From Dechloromonas sp. H13 (GTDB taxonomy: Bacteria; Pseudomonadota; Gammaproteobacteria; Burkholderiales; Rhodocyclaceae), in the NCBI RefSeq assembly GCF_009469615.1, contig NZ_SSXX01000002.1, forward strand, positions 124,001-188,000: a stretch of DNA of 64,000 nucleotides, given 5' to 3'. Under the pieces are notes generated by a model. The model did not search any database. It had not been told where the DNA came from and saw only the letters and a list, made by a program, of their open reading frames with translations. This document shows positions 35,212 through 45,860 of this stretch, piece after piece; position 1 is the stretch's first letter, and each line of letters begins with the position of its first letter. Made by a program: the position numbers and the translations under genes.

Positions 35212-35681
35212 GGGGCGGCGAGCGGTTCGCCGGCCTTGGGGCCGGGGGTTTGCGAGAAGGCGGCCGCGGGCGAATAGGTCACGGCGACCAGGTCGTCCGG
35301 CGGGCAGGCGAGAATCGCGCGCACCACGGCCTCGGACATGCCGAGCGGCACGACCTCGAGGACGAAGTCGGCGACATGCCGTTCGATGATGCAAAGGTCT
35401 TCCGCCGCGAACGGGACGATGCGGGCATCGCTGCCCTTGAGCTGCAGGGTGCGATTGCTGCTCGGCAGGCTGAAGACGTTGGCCACCCGGCTGCTGTTAA
35501 GGATGTTCTCGATGAGTTCCAGCGATTGCGAGCGGCGGAGGAAGATGCTGACCTGCCGGCCGCCGTCAAGCACCTTGCAGCCGAGGCCGCGGCTCATGCT
35601 CGGCAGGCGGTCGGGGCCGCAGGCGGCCAGGCTGATGCTGACCCCGGTCTGGATGAAGGCGGCGCTTTCGCTGTCGAGCAT
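35208..35681 (-). CDS. PNPOx-like flavin-binding protein, partner of sensory gene
   Basis: A 157-residue protein with the fold of pyridoxamine 5'-phosphate oxidases: AFIQTGVSISLAACGPDRLP, MSRGLGCKV, and a VANVFSLPSSNRTLQLKG strand pair. It lacks a full FMN motif that I can confirm. The stop is fused to the GTG start of the multidomain sensor, so both probably form one signalling unit. ATG 35681 has no clear ribosome site. The hairpin terminator of the next gene lies directly upstream. Confidence 0.68.
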   Translation of the reverse strand: MLDSESAAFIQTGVSISLAACGPDRLPSMSRGLGCKVLDGGRQVSIFLRRSQSLELIENILNSSRVANVFSLPSSNRTLQLKGSDARIVPFAAEDLCIIERHVADFVLEVVPLGMSEAVVRAILACPPDDLVAVTYSPAAAFSQTPGPKAGEPLAAP

Positions 35682-35687
35682 GGCAAG

Positions 35688-35712
35688 AATAAGGCGCCCG
35701 GGGGCGCCTCTG
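35688..35712 (-). terminator. Terminator after small secreted protein gene
   Basis: AGGCGCCC at 35692-35699 pairs with GGGCGCCT at 35702-35709; reading the minus strand a TTATTCTT tract follows. It ends the 41-residue gene and precedes the PNPOx gene start. Confidence 0.75.
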
Positions 35713-35730
35713 TTAGCGAGCCGACCGGTA

Positions 35731-35856
35731 TCAGATCTTCGGCTTGGACGGCGTGCTCATCTGCTTCTCGTCCTTGGCCTTGTCGCCGCAGGCAAGGGCG
35801 GAAACGCTGGCGACCGCGAAGATGGCGGCGAGCAGGGCGGCAACGGTTTTTTTCAT
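35731..35856 (-). CDS. Small secreted protein (41 residues)
   Basis: MKKTVAALLAAIFAVASVSA is a clean Sec signal peptide; the mature part is about 20 residues, CGDKAKDEKQMSTPSKPKI, with one cysteine that could be a lipoprotein anchor (the preceding ALA does not match a classic lipobox). The ribosome site AAGGAG at minus-strand bases 35862-35867 fixes ATG 35856. A terminator follows. No family recognised. Confidence 0.65.
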   Translation of the reverse strand: MKKTVAALLAAIFAVASVSALACGDKAKDEKQMSTPSKPKI

Positions 35857-35956
35857 CGTGATCTCCTTGGGTTGGGTTGGCTGTCGAAGTTCGATCAATC
35901 CGGCTGGCTTTGGTTCATTGCACAAGCCCGAGAGCGTCTACGCATCCCTGAAACGA

Positions 35957-35987
35957 GAAGCCCATGCACTAAGGGAACATGGGCTTC
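35957..35987. repeat. Perfect 10-bp hairpin
   Basis: GAAGCCCATG at 35957-35966 and CATGGGCTTC at 35978-35987 enclose an 11-base loop. No T run follows on either strand, so it is not a classic terminator; it could be a remnant or a regulatory RNA structure. Confidence 0.5.
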
Positions 35988-36181
35988 CTTGACTGCGGCT
36001 CTCGCCACACCGGCTTGAGCAATCGGCATCTCGCCGAAACTGTTGCTACTCGGTCTTCTCAAGATTGGTTTCCGGGAATGCGTTCATTGAATCCCCTGAT
36101 ACGCAGCTGATACTGCCAAGCAGTGCCGGGATTGCTGCGTGCCACAGCACAATTCCAGATTAGCACAGGAATCCGGAAATG

Positions 36182-36239
36182 CCAGGGCGTGTTTACCGTA
36201 AGCGAAGCAGTCCCGCCGGTTACGGTGAATACGCCCCGG
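36182..36239. repeat. MITE-like imperfect inverted repeat
   Basis: 20-bp arms at 36182-36201 and 36220-36239, with the inner part GGGCGTGTTTACCGTAA facing TTACGGTGAATACGCCC (two mismatches in 17), and an 18-base loop. It would form a long stable hairpin. It may be a small mobile remnant or a palindromic repeat unit; no target duplication was confirmed. Confidence 0.55.
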
Positions 36240-36369
36240 GAATGCGACGCTTTTTGCCGATCGGTCGCCTGTTGTCTCCGCATCCGTTGGTCAAACCGCC
36301 GGCTTGCGCGAAAATGGGCGCATTCGCTGCTCGTTCAGGCCGCGCGCCGGCCTTTGCCAAGGAATTTCC

Positions 36370-37518
36370 ATGCGCCGCATTGCCGTTGTCGTTGCCATCG
36401 TCGCCGTGCTCGGCCTCGCCTTCGCCTGGTTCAGCCGGCCCAAGCCGATTCCCGTCGCGCTCAGGGAGGTCGCCGTCGGCAAGGTGGAAGCGACACTGGC
36501 CAACACGCGGGCCGGCACTGTCGAAGCCTGCCAGCGCACCAAGCTGTCGACCATCATCGGCGGGCGCATCGAGTACCTTGGCGTCAAGGAGGGCGACCGT
36601 GTCAGGAAGGGGCAGTTGCTCCTGAAGCTGTGGAACGACGACCAGCAGGCGCAGGCCGCCCTGTCGCAGGCCCAGGTGGCGCTGGCCGGCAAGCGCGTCG
36701 ATGAAGTCTGCATCGCTGCGGTCAACGCCGAAAAAGAGGCCAAAAGGCAGGCCGAGCTGCGCGACAAGGGCTTCGTCTCGGCCAGCCGCGAGGAGATCGC
36801 CCGCACCGAGGCCGAGGTCAAGCGCGCCGCCTGCAACACCGCCAAGGCCGATGTCGCGCAGGCCGAGGCCAAATTGAAAGCGACGCGCGTCGAGCAGGGG
36901 CGCGTCGCGCTTTACGCGCCGTTCGACGGTACCGTCGCCAAAATCGTCGGCGAGCTAGGCGAATACTCGACGCCGTCGCCGCCCGGCGTGCCGACGCCGC
37001 CGGCGATCGACCTGATCGACGATTCCTGCCTCTACGTCAAGGCGCCGATGGACGAGGTCGACGCGCCGAAGATCGCCGTTGGCCAACCGGTGCGGGTGAC
37101 CCTCGACGCGCTGCCGGGCAAGGTCATCCCGGGCAAGGTGCGGCGCGTCGCGCCCTATGTTTCCGCCGTCGAGAAGCAGGCGCGCACGGTCGATGTCGAA
37201 GTCGATTTCGTGCAGCCGGAAGCAACCGGCAAGCTGCTGGTCGGCTACAGCGCCGACGTCGAGATCATCCTCGACGGCCGCGAGCAGGTGCTGCGCATCC
37301 CGACCGCGGCGATCCAGGAAGGCGGCCGCGTGCTGCTGTTCAACGCCGACAGCGGCAAGCTCGAAGAGCGCAAGGTCAGGACCGGGCTGGCCAACTGGGA
37401 ATACACCGAAGTTCTCGACGGCCTGGCGGCCGGCGACCGCATCGTCACCTCGCTGGAGAAGGAGGGGGTCAAGGCGGGCGCTGCCGTCGTGCCCGACGAC
37501 AAGGCCAGGGCCAAGTGA
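36370..37518 (+). CDS. HlyD/MFP periplasmic adaptor (MacA-type)
   Basis: The adaptor links an inner-membrane ABC exporter to an outer-membrane channel. The 382-residue protein has one membrane helix (about 4-22), a barrel-lipoyl half-motif (GGRIEYLGVKEGDRVRKGQL), a coiled-coil hairpin (about 100-180), then the second lipoyl half and beta barrels (ALYAPFDGTVAKIVGELGE). ATG 36370 follows AAGGAA. It is first in an operon with the ABC ATPase and two permeases. A dispersed-repeat copy encodes part of the coiled coil (residues 116-126). Confidence 0.92.
   Translation: MRRIAVVVAIVAVLGLAFAWFSRPKPIPVALREVAVGKVEATLANTRAGTVEACQRTKLSTIIGGRIEYLGVKEGDRVRKGQLLLKLWNDDQQAQAALSQAQVALAGKRVDEVCIAAVNAEKEAKRQAELRDKGFVSASREEIARTEAEVKRAACNTAKADVAQAEAKLKATRVEQGRVALYAPFDGTVAKIVGELGEYSTPSPPGVPTPPAIDLIDDSCLYVKAPMDEVDAPKIAVGQPVRVTLDALPGKVIPGKVRRVAPYVSAVEKQARTVDVEVDFVQPEATGKLLVGYSADVEIILDGREQVLRIPTAAIQEGGRVLLFNADSGKLEERKVRTGLANWEYTEVLDGLAAGDRIVTSLEKEGVKAGAAVVPDDKARAK
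36715..36747 (-). repeat. Dispersed 33-nt element, copy 8 (inside adaptor gene)
   Basis: Minus-strand core GTTGACCGCAGC (11 of 12) with arm CCTTTTGGCC then TCTTTTTCGGC. Located in the coiled-coil coding region. Confidence 0.7.
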
Positions 37519-37522
37519 GCGC

Positions 37523-38218
37523 ATGGCGCTGATCGAACTGTCCGGCATCGAGCGCGTCTTCCAGCTCGGAGATGCCGAGGTGCACGCGCTGGCCGCCTTG
37601 AACCTGCGCATCGAGGCCGGCGAATACGTTGCCGTGATGGGCCCTTCCGGCTCCGGCAAATCGACGCTGCTCAATCTGCTCGGCCTGCTCGACCGGCCCA
37701 ACGCCGGCACCTACCGGCTGGAGGGGCGCGACGTGACGACGCTGTCACCGGACGAGCAGGCGCGCGTGCGCAGCGAGCGCATCGGCTTCGTCTTCCAGAG
37801 CTTCCATCTGGTGCCGCGCCTGACGGCTGCCGAAAACATCGCCCTGCCGATGACGCTGGCCGGCATCCCGGCCCGCGAGCGCAACGCCCGCGTGGCGCGG
37901 GCGCTGGCCAGCTTCGGCCTGGAGAACCGCGCCGACCATCGGCCCGACCAGCTTTCCGGCGGCCAGCGTCAGCGCGTCGCCATCGCCCGCGCCACCATCA
38001 TGCAGCCGGCCCTGATCCTCGCCGACGAACCGACCGGCAACCTCGACCGCCACACCGGCGAAGAGGTGGTCGACCTGCTCGAGGCGCTCAACGCCGCCGG
38101 CGTCACGCTGGTCGTCGTCACCCACGACCAGGCCATGGGCGCCCGCGCCCGGCGCCGGATCGTCATGGAGGACGGGCGGCTGAAAAGCGATAGCCGGAGT
38201 CCCGATGCGCCTGGCTGA
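37523..38218 (+). CDS. ABC transporter ATPase (MacB/LolD type)
   Basis: A 231-residue ATPase for the export complex. Walker A is GPSGSGKST near residues 39-47, the signature LSGGQRQRVA near 142, Walker B LILADEP near 161-167, and the H-loop VTHDQ near 195. ATG 37523 is four bases after the adaptor stop; its end overlaps the first permease by 14 bases. Confidence 0.94.
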   Translation: MALIELSGIERVFQLGDAEVHALAALNLRIEAGEYVAVMGPSGSGKSTLLNLLGLLDRPNAGTYRLEGRDVTTLSPDEQARVRSERIGFVFQSFHLVPRLTAAENIALPMTLAGIPARERNARVARALASFGLENRADHRPDQLSGGQRQRVAIARATIMQPALILADEPTGNLDRHTGEEVVDLLEALNAAGVTLVVVTHDQAMGARARRRIVMEDGRLKSDSRSPDAPG

Positions 38219-39413
38219 CACCCTGCGCTTCGCCCGCGATGCGGCGACCGGCTACCCGTTGCGCACGGCGCTCTCGGTGCTCGCCATGTCTATCGGCGTC
38301 GCCGCCGTCGTCATCCTTACCGCGTTGGGCGACGGGGCGCGGCGCTACGTCGTCGGCCAGTTCTCGTCGATCGGCACCAACCTGGTCATCGTCCTGCCCG
38401 GCCGCTCCGGCACCGGCGGCTTCAATCCGGCCAACGCCATCACCACGACGCCGCGCGACCTGACCATCGACGACGCTGCCGCGCTGCGTCGCGCGCCGGC
38501 GGTCAGCCGCGTCGCGCCGCTCGCCGTCGGCACCTCGGAGATCAGTTTCGGCGGCCGCCTGCGCGAGGTCATGGTCGCCGGCTCGACCAGCGACTTCATC
38601 CCGATCCGCAATTTCGAAGTCGGGCAGGGGAGCGGTCTGCCTGAGGAGGACTGGAGCCGCGGCTCGTCGGTCGCCGTCATCGGCAGCAAGATCCGCGAGG
38701 AGCTGTTCCCCGGCGGCCCGGCGGTCGGCCAGCTGATCCGCGTCGGCGACCGCCGCCTGCGCATCGCCGGCGTGCTCAAGCCGATCGGCCAGGGGCTGGG
38801 CATGAATACCGACGAACTGGTCATCGTCCCGGTGTCGCTGGCCCAGGCGATGTTCAATTCGAACACCCTGTTCCGCATCCTGGTCGAGGCGCGCAGCCGC
38901 GAGGCGATTCCCGAGGCCAAGGATCAGGTCCTGGAAATCCTCAGGCAGCGCCATCGCGGCGAGGAGGACGTCACGGTCATCACCCAGGATGCCGTGCTCG
39001 CCACCTTCGACAAGCTGCTCGGCGCGTTGACCCTGGGGGTCGCCGGCATCGCCGCGATCAGCCTGGCGGTGGCCGGCATCCTGGTGATGAACGTGATGCT
39101 TGTCGCCGTCACCCAGCGGACCGGCGAAATCGGCCTGCTCAAGGCGCTCGGCGCCCCGGCGCGCACCATCCGCCTGGCTTTCCTGACCGAGGCGGCGATG
39201 TTGTCCACGGTCGGCGCCCTGGTCGGCTACCTGCTCGGCCAGCTCGGCGCGTTCGGCCTGCGCCAGGCCTTTCCCGTCTTTCCCGCCTATCCGCCGGACT
39301 GGGCAGTCATCGCCGGGCTGTCGACGGCGCTCGTCACCGGCCTGCTGTTCGGGGTCATGCCGGCGCGCCGGGCCGCCCGGCTCGACCCGGTGCAGGCGCT
39401 GATGAAGCACTGA
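38205..39413 (+). CDS. ABC transporter permease, FtsX/MacB type, first subunit
   Basis: 402 residues with a MacB-type layout: one N-terminal helix (about 18-45), a MacB periplasmic core domain (about 50-240), and three helices with the FtsX domain at the C-terminus (from about 270; AILVMNVMLVAVTQRTGEIG). The GEIGLLKALGA motif is the coupling helix. It overlaps the ATPase gene by 14 bases and the next permease follows by one base. Substrates of such exporters are lipids, peptides or antibiotics. Confidence 0.92.
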   Translation: MRLADTLRFARDAATGYPLRTALSVLAMSIGVAAVVILTALGDGARRYVVGQFSSIGTNLVIVLPGRSGTGGFNPANAITTTPRDLTIDDAAALRRAPAVSRVAPLAVGTSEISFGGRLREVMVAGSTSDFIPIRNFEVGQGSGLPEEDWSRGSSVAVIGSKIREELFPGGPAVGQLIRVGDRRLRIAGVLKPIGQGLGMNTDELVIVPVSLAQAMFNSNTLFRILVEARSREAIPEAKDQVLEILRQRHRGEEDVTVITQDAVLATFDKLLGALTLGVAGIAAISLAVAGILVMNVMLVAVTQRTGEIGLLKALGAPARTIRLAFLTEAAMLSTVGALVGYLLGQLGAFGLRQAFPVFPAYPPDWAVIAGLSTALVTGLLFGVMPARRAARLDPVQALMKH

Positions 39414-39414
39414 G

Positions 39415-40614
39415 ATGCTCGTCGCCGATTCCCTCCAGCTTGCCGTCCGCGCCATCACTGCGCAGCGCCTGCGCAGTTTCCTGACCCTGCTTGGCATCGC
39501 CGTCGGCATCGCCGCGGTGATCCTGCTCACCTCGATCGGCGAGGGTATCCACCGTTTCGTGCTCGGCGAGTTCACGCAGTTCGGGACCAACGTGATCAGT
39601 GCCGTCCCCGGCAAGACCAAGACCGGCGGCACGCCGTCCGGCCTGCCGTCGAGCGCGCGGCCGCTGTCGCTCGACGACGCCCGCGCGCTGGAGCGCCTGC
39701 CGCACGTCGTGGCGGTGACGCCCAACGTGCGCGGCAACGCCGAGGTCGAGGGCAACGGCCGCACGCGGCGCACGCTGGTCTACGGGGTCACTGCCAAATT
39801 GCCGGTTATTTTCAAGTCGACCGTACAAAGCGGCCAGTTCCTGCCGGCCGACGATGAGGGCAGCGCGCGCGCCTTCGTCGTCCTCGGCAGCAAGCTGAAG
39901 GAGGAGCTGTTCGGCAGCGAGAACCCGCTCGGCCAGCGCCTGCGCATCGGCGGCCTGCATTTCCGGGTGATCGGCGTCATGGCGCCGAAGGGCCAGTTCC
40001 TCGGCATCGACCTCGACGACACCGCCTTCATTCCGGCGGCCCGCGCGCAGGAGCTGTTCAACCGCGAGGGCGTCGACGAGATCAACGTCGCCGCCGAGGA
40101 GGGCGTGCCCTCGGCGATCGTCGCCGATGCCATCAAGCGGCGCCTGATCGACCGCCACGGGCGCGAGGATTTCACCATCGTCACCCAGGAAGAGATGCTG
40201 AAGACGCTGTCCAACATCCTCAACGTGCTGACCATGGCGGTCGGCGCACTGGGCGGCATCTCGCTGCTGGTCGGCGGGGTCGGCATCGTCACCATCATGA
40301 CCATCGCGGTGGCCGAACGCACCGGCGAGATCGGCCTGCTGGTCGCCCTCGGTGCGCCGCGGCGGACCATCCTCGCGCTCTTCCTCGGCGAAGCGGTGGC
40401 GCTTTCGGCGCTCGGCGGGCTGCTCGGGTTGCTGCTCGGCATCGGCCTGGCGCAGGCCATCCATCTGGCGCTGCCCGCCCTGCCGGTGCATACGCCGCTC
40501 AGCTTCGTCCTGCTCGCCGAGCTCGTCGCCATCGCCATCGGCCTCGCCGCCGGCGTCCTGCCCGCCCGGCGCGCCGCCCGGCTCGATCCGGTCGACGCCT
40601 TGCGCACGGAATGA
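39415..40614 (+). CDS. ABC transporter permease, FtsX/MacB type, second subunit
   Basis: A 399-residue paralogue of the preceding permease with the same plan: helix at about 20-42, MacB periplasmic domain, then FtsX helices (TIMTIAVAERTGEIG and LLVALGAPRRTI). Two different permeases suggest a heterodimeric exporter. A degenerate repeat copy lies in the periplasmic-domain part (codons for VIFKSTVQSG). The stop is followed 48 bases later by the MaoC gene, which has no relation to export. Confidence 0.92.
   Translation: MLVADSLQLAVRAITAQRLRSFLTLLGIAVGIAAVILLTSIGEGIHRFVLGEFTQFGTNVISAVPGKTKTGGTPSGLPSSARPLSLDDARALERLPHVVAVTPNVRGNAEVEGNGRTRRTLVYGVTAKLPVIFKSTVQSGQFLPADDEGSARAFVVLGSKLKEELFGSENPLGQRLRIGGLHFRVIGVMAPKGQFLGIDLDDTAFIPAARAQELFNREGVDEINVAAEEGVPSAIVADAIKRRLIDRHGREDFTIVTQEEMLKTLSNILNVLTMAVGALGGISLLVGGVGIVTIMTIAVAERTGEIGLLVALGAPRRTILALFLGEAVALSALGGLLGLLLGIGLAQAIHLALPALPVHTPLSFVLLAELVAIAIGLAAGVLPARRAARLDPVDALRTE
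39795..39827 (+). repeat. Dispersed 33-nt element, copy 9 (degenerate)
   Basis: Core GTCGACCGTACA (9 of 12) at 39816-39827; arm CAAATTGCC then GTTATTTTCAA. Inside the second permease gene. Confidence 0.55.
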
Positions 40615-40662
40615 CATGGTAGAGTTCGCCTTCCATTCGACCAACAATCACAGGAGCCCAGC

Positions 40663-41100
40663 ATGACGTATCACATCGATCAACTGCAGCCCGGCATGTC
40701 CGCTAGCCTGGCCAAGACCGTCACCGAAGCCGACATTGTCCTCTTTGCCGGCATCTCGACCGATGTCAATCCGGCGCACCTCGACGAGGAATATTCCAAG
40801 GGCACGATGTTCGGCGGGCGCATCGCCCACGGCATGCTGTCGGCCGGCTTCATTTCCGCCGTGCTGGCCAACAAGCTGCCCGGGCCCGGCACCATCTACC
40901 TGTCGCAGACGCTGAAGTTCAAGGCGCCGGTCCGCCCGGGCGATACCGTTACCGCCACCGTCACCGTCAGGGAAGTCAACGTCGCCAAGAACCGCGTGAC
41001 GCTGGATACCGTGTGCACGGTCGCCGGCAAGGTGGTGATCGAGGGCGAGGCGCTGATGATGCCGCCGGCACGCTCTGCCGCCCCGGCCGGCACGGCCTGA
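40663..41100 (+). CDS. MaoC-like (R)-specific enoyl-CoA hydratase
   Basis: A 145-residue hot-dog fold hydratase: FAGISTDVNPAHLDEEYSKG holds the catalytic Asp/His pair, followed by RIAHGMLSAGFISAVLANKL and a beta-rich second half. Close to PhaJ, which makes (R)-3-hydroxyacyl-CoA for PHA from beta-oxidation, so it may serve the same polymer as the phasins 30 kb away. AGGAG upstream (40651-40655) gives ATG 40663. A strong bidirectional terminator follows. Confidence 0.88.
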   Translation: MTYHIDQLQPGMSASLAKTVTEADIVLFAGISTDVNPAHLDEEYSKGTMFGGRIAHGMLSAGFISAVLANKLPGPGTIYLSQTLKFKAPVRPGDTVTATVTVREVNVAKNRVTLDTVCTVAGKVVIEGEALMMPPARSAAPAGTA

Positions 41101-41125
41101 TCGGCTGTTTCGGGAAACCAGGAAA

Positions 41126-41161
41126 AAAACGCCGGCCGGGTAAATCACCGGCCGGCGTTTT
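41126..41161. terminator. Bidirectional terminator between MaoC gene and rluF-like gene
   Basis: AAAACGCCGGCCGG at 41126-41139 and CCGGCCGGCGTTTT at 41148-41161 form a 14-bp perfect stem with an 8-base loop, with T-rich tails on both strands. It can stop transcription from either side. Confidence 0.92.
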
Positions 41162-41184
41162 TGCTGTTTGCGGTCGAAGGGATC

Positions 41185-41217
41185 GCTGCGGTCGACCGTC
41201 GAAAAAGGGTCAAAATG
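41185..41217 (-). repeat. Dispersed 33-nt element, copy 10 (exact core, minus strand)
   Basis: Exact core on the minus strand (41185-41196); arm CATTTTGACC then CTTTTTCGACG. The arm contains the TGA stop of the RluB/RluF gene at 41210-41212. A second partial core, TTTGCGGTCGA, is at 41167-41177. Confidence 0.85.
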
Positions 41218-42277
41218 CCTCGTCGGCCCTCAGGAACCGCCACTGCCCGAGCGGCAGGTCGCCCAGCTTGACGCGGCCGATGCGCACGCGCTTGAGGCCG
41301 GTGACGCGCAGCCCGACCAGTTCGCACATGCGGCGGATCTGGCGCTTCTTGCCTTCCTTCAGGATGAAGTGCAGCTGGTCCTCGTTCAACTGCTTGACCC
41401 AGGCCGGCTTGAGTGGCTTGCCGTCCAGTTCCAGACCGTGCTGGAGCAGTTTGAGTCCGCCCGGAATCATCGTGCCGGCGACGCGGACCAGGTATTCCTT
41501 TTCCACCGGGCTGTCGTCGCCGATCAGCTTCTTGGCGACACGGCCGTCCTGGGTGAGCACCAGCAGGCCGGTGGAGTCGATGTCGAGACGCCCGGAAGGG
41601 GCCAGGTTGCGCAGCATCCACGGCTTGAACTCAGGATCCCCGGACTGCCGGAGCTGGTTGTCGGCGGTGATCAGCGTGATCGCCGGCGTGCAGCCTGGCT
41701 CGGGCTGGCCGGACACGTAGCCGACGGGCTTGTTGAGCAGCACCGTGACCTGTTTGGCCTGATCCAGCTTCGCTTCCTGCGAGATCGAAATCGCCGCGTC
41801 CGGCCTGATGCGGGTACCCAGCTCGCTGATCCGTTCGCCGTCGACGAAGACCCAGCCGCGCTCGATCCACAGATCGGCCTCGCGCCGCGAACAGATGCCG
41901 CGCTCGGACATGATCTTGGACAGGCGGACGCCCTCCGGTGGCTGGCCGCCCGACCCGGCCGGGCGGCGGGGTTCTGCCGGCGGGTTCGCCGCGAGCGGCT
42001 TGCGCGCGGCCGGCACCGCCTTGGTCGGCGGCGCCGATTTTGCCGTCGCTGCGCCCGTGAACGGCTTTTTGGCCGGCGCCCGGGGCGGCGTTGCGGTGCT
42101 TCGGTTGACGCTCAGGGTGCCGGTCGGCTTGGCCTTCGCTTCGTCCGCCGGCACGGATTTGGGTGTTTTTTCGGTGTCGACCGCAGCAGGCGTTTCCGGC
42201 TTGCGCCACTTCGCCCACGGATCATCCGCGCCAGGATTCTGCGGCGGCTGCCCGCCGGTCCGTCCGGAACCGCTCAT
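41210..42277 (-). CDS. RluF/RluB-family rRNA pseudouridine synthase
   Basis: Isomerises a uridine in 23S rRNA. The 355-residue protein has an Ala/Pro/Lys-rich disordered N-terminal region (1-115), an S4 RNA-binding domain (117-170; [20 protein letters not shown]) and the synthase domain with catalytic Asp in [14 protein letters not shown] near 240. The length and [10 protein letters not shown] region match RluF-type enzymes. The linker carries [10 protein letters not shown], encoded by a repeat copy. Its start overlaps the FKBP stop (ATGA). Confidence 0.9.
   Translation of the reverse strand: MSGSGRTGGQPPQNPGADDPWAKWRKPETPAAVDTEKTPKSVPADEAKAKPTGTLSVNRSTATPPRAPAKKPFTGAATAKSAPPTKAVPAARKPLAANPPAEPRRPAGSGGQPPEGVRLSKIMSERGICSRREADLWIERGWVFVDGERISELGTRIRPDAAISISQEAKLDQAKQVTVLLNKPVGYVSGQPEPGCTPAITLITADNQLRQSGDPEFKPWMLRNLAPSGRLDIDSTGLLVLTQDGRVAKKLIGDDSPVEKEYLVRVAGTMIPGGLKLLQHGLELDGKPLKPAWVKQLNEDQLHFILKEGKKRQIRRMCELVGLRVTGLKRVRIGRVKLGDLPLGQWRFLRADEAF
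42155..42187 (+). repeat. Dispersed 33-nt element, copy 11 (exact core)
   Basis: Exact core at 42176-42187; arm GGATTTGGGTG then TTTTTTCGGT. It encodes part of the disordered N-terminal linker of the pseudouridine synthase. Confidence 0.8.
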
Positions 42278-42618
42278 TGCACGCCGAGCAGTTCGACCTC
42301 GAAGACCAGCGTCGCATTCGGCGGGATGACGCCACCGGCGCCGCGGGCGCCGTAGCCGAGGTGCGGCGGAATGGTCAGCTTGCGCGTGCCGCCGACCTTC
42401 ATGCCCTGAACGCCTTCGTCCCAGCCGGAAATGACATGGCGCTGGCCGAGCGGAAAGTCGAAGGGATCGTTGCGATCCTTGCTCGAGTCGAACTTGTTGC
42501 CGTTGGTCAGCCAGCCGGTGTAATGGACGACGACGTGGTCGCCGGCCTTGGCCTCAGCGCCCGCGCCGACGACGGTATCTTCATAGACGAGGCCCGAGGC
42601 CGTGGTGATTTCAGCCAT
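42274..42618 (-). CDS. FKBP-type peptidyl-prolyl isomerase
   Basis: A 114-residue cytoplasmic [24 protein letters not shown], the conserved [20 protein letters not shown] and [20 protein letters not shown]. This is the FKBP fold without extra insertion domain. AAGGAG at minus-strand bases about 42625 gives ATG 42618. The stop overlaps the pseudouridine synthase start. It is divergent from rplU. Confidence 0.94.
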   Translation of the reverse strand: MAEITTASGLVYEDTVVGAGAEAKAGDHVVVHYTGWLTNGNKFDSSKDRNDPFDFPLGQRHVISGWDEGVQGMKVGGTRKLTIPPHLGYGARGAGGVIPPNATLVFEVELLGVQ

Positions 42619-42670
42619 GCTTAGCTCCTTGGGAAAGGGGAAAAGTCTACCACAATGCACCGTCAAGGCT

Positions 42671-42698
42671 TTGACTTCTCAGAGAATTTCCGTATAAT
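42671..42698 (+). promoter_or_regulatory. Sigma70 promoter of rplU-rpmA
   Basis: TTGACT at 42671-42676 and perfect TATAAT at 42693-42698, 16-base spacer, 48 bases before the L21 start. A typical strong ribosomal-protein promoter. Confidence 0.85.
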
Positions 42699-42745
42699 GC
42701 GCGGTTCTTCGTAGCACCCTTTGGTTTATTTTCGGAGTCCAACCC

Positions 42746-43057
42746 ATGTATGCGGTCATAAAAACCGGCGGCAAGCAGTATCGCGTTTCCGCTGGCCAAA
42801 AACTCAAAGTAGAACAGATACCGGCAGACGTTGGCGCAGAAGTCACCCTTGACCAGGTCCTCATGGTAGGCGAAGGCGAGTCGGTGAAGGTCGGCGCCCC
42901 CCTCGTTGCTGGCGCCACCGTCAAGTGCACCGTGGTTTCCCACGGCCGCCACGACAAGGTCAAGATCTTCAAGATGCGCCGTCGCAAGCATTACCAGAAG
43001 CACCAGGGCCATCGTCAGAACTATACCGAACTGCGCATCGACACGATCGCTGCCTAA
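42746..43057 (+). CDS. rplU: 50S ribosomal protein L21
   Basis: 103 residues, exact family length. [20 protein letters not shown] is the diagnostic N-terminus, and [16 protein letters not shown] the RNA-binding arm. First gene of the rplU-rpmA pair; rpmA follows after 21 bases with a ribosome site AAGGAG. Codon bias is that of a highly expressed gene. Confidence 0.98.
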   Translation: MYAVIKTGGKQYRVSAGQKLKVEQIPADVGAEVTLDQVLMVGEGESVKVGAPLVAGATVKCTVVSHGRHDKVKIFKMRRRKHYQKHQGHRQNYTELRIDTIAA

Positions 43058-43078
43058 GTTCAGACAAGGAGCTAAAAC

Positions 43079-43342
43079 ATGGCACACAAAAAGGCAGGCG
43101 GCAGTTCACGTAACGGCCGCGACTCACAGGCCAAGCGTCTTGGCGTCAAGCGCTACGGCGGTCAGTTCGTTCTCGCCGGCAACATCATCGTTCGCCAGCG
43201 CGGCACCGAGTTCCATCCGGGCGAAAACGTCGGCTGCGGCAAGGACCACACCCTGTTCGCGCTGAAGGACGGCACCGTCCAGTTCTCCGTCAAGGGTGCC
43301 AAGGCACGCCGCACGGTGACCATCGTTCCGGCCGCCGAATAA
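43079..43342 (+). CDS. rpmA: 50S ribosomal protein L27
   Basis: 87 residues. [20 protein letters not shown] is the conserved N-terminal region that reaches toward the peptidyl-transferase centre. It is followed by the terminator at 43363, yet obgE lies 189 bases downstream as in other proteobacteria. Confidence 0.98.
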   Translation: MAHKKAGGSSRNGRDSQAKRLGVKRYGGQFVLAGNIIVRQRGTEFHPGENVGCGKDHTLFALKDGTVQFSVKGAKARRTVTIVPAAE

Positions 43343-43362
43343 GCGTCGGCAGGCGGAACCGC

Positions 43363-43393
43363 AAAGCCCTATCCGCCGGATAGGGCTTTTTAG
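43363..43393 (+). terminator. Terminator after rpmA
   Basis: AAAGCCCTATCC (43363-43374) pairs with GGATAGGGCTTT (43378-43389), three-base loop, T run. It separates the ribosomal genes from obgE, leaving a 138-base leader whose promoter I could not assign with confidence. Confidence 0.9.
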
Positions 43394-45726
<2,333 letters not shown>

Positions 45727-45749
45727 ATTACCGACTTGAAGAAAACGAA

Positions 45750-45777
45750 GGGCGCCTGCGAGGCGCCCATTTTTTTG
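45750..45777 (+). terminator. Terminator after proB
   Basis: GGGCGCCT (45750-45757) with AGGCGCCC (45761-45768), three-base loop, then seven T residues. It ends the rplU-proB block. Confidence 0.92.
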
Positions 45778-45814
45778 TTCGGAATAATTCCGGATATGTC
45801 GCGGGCCGGAAATG

Positions 45815-45839
45815 AAAAAAGGGCGCCGAAGCGCCCTTT
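45815..45839 (-). terminator. Terminator after the porin gene
   Basis: AAAGGGCGC (45818-45826) and GCGCCCTTT (45831-45839) with a CGAA loop; on the minus strand a T run follows. The two terminators of proB and the porin stand back to back. Confidence 0.88.
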
Positions 45840-45860
45840 GCAAATCCGGCTTACGCTGGA

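Larger units (their letters stand above)
35857..36369. other. Long intergenic region with two hairpins
   Basis: The 513-base gap between the small secreted protein and the HlyD operon has no supported gene. It contains a 10-bp perfect hairpin at 35957-35987 and a larger imperfect inverted repeat at 36182-36239. Composition is more A/T-rich than the neighbours, and the promoters of the divergent genes should lie here. Nothing else was recognised. Confidence 0.6.
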
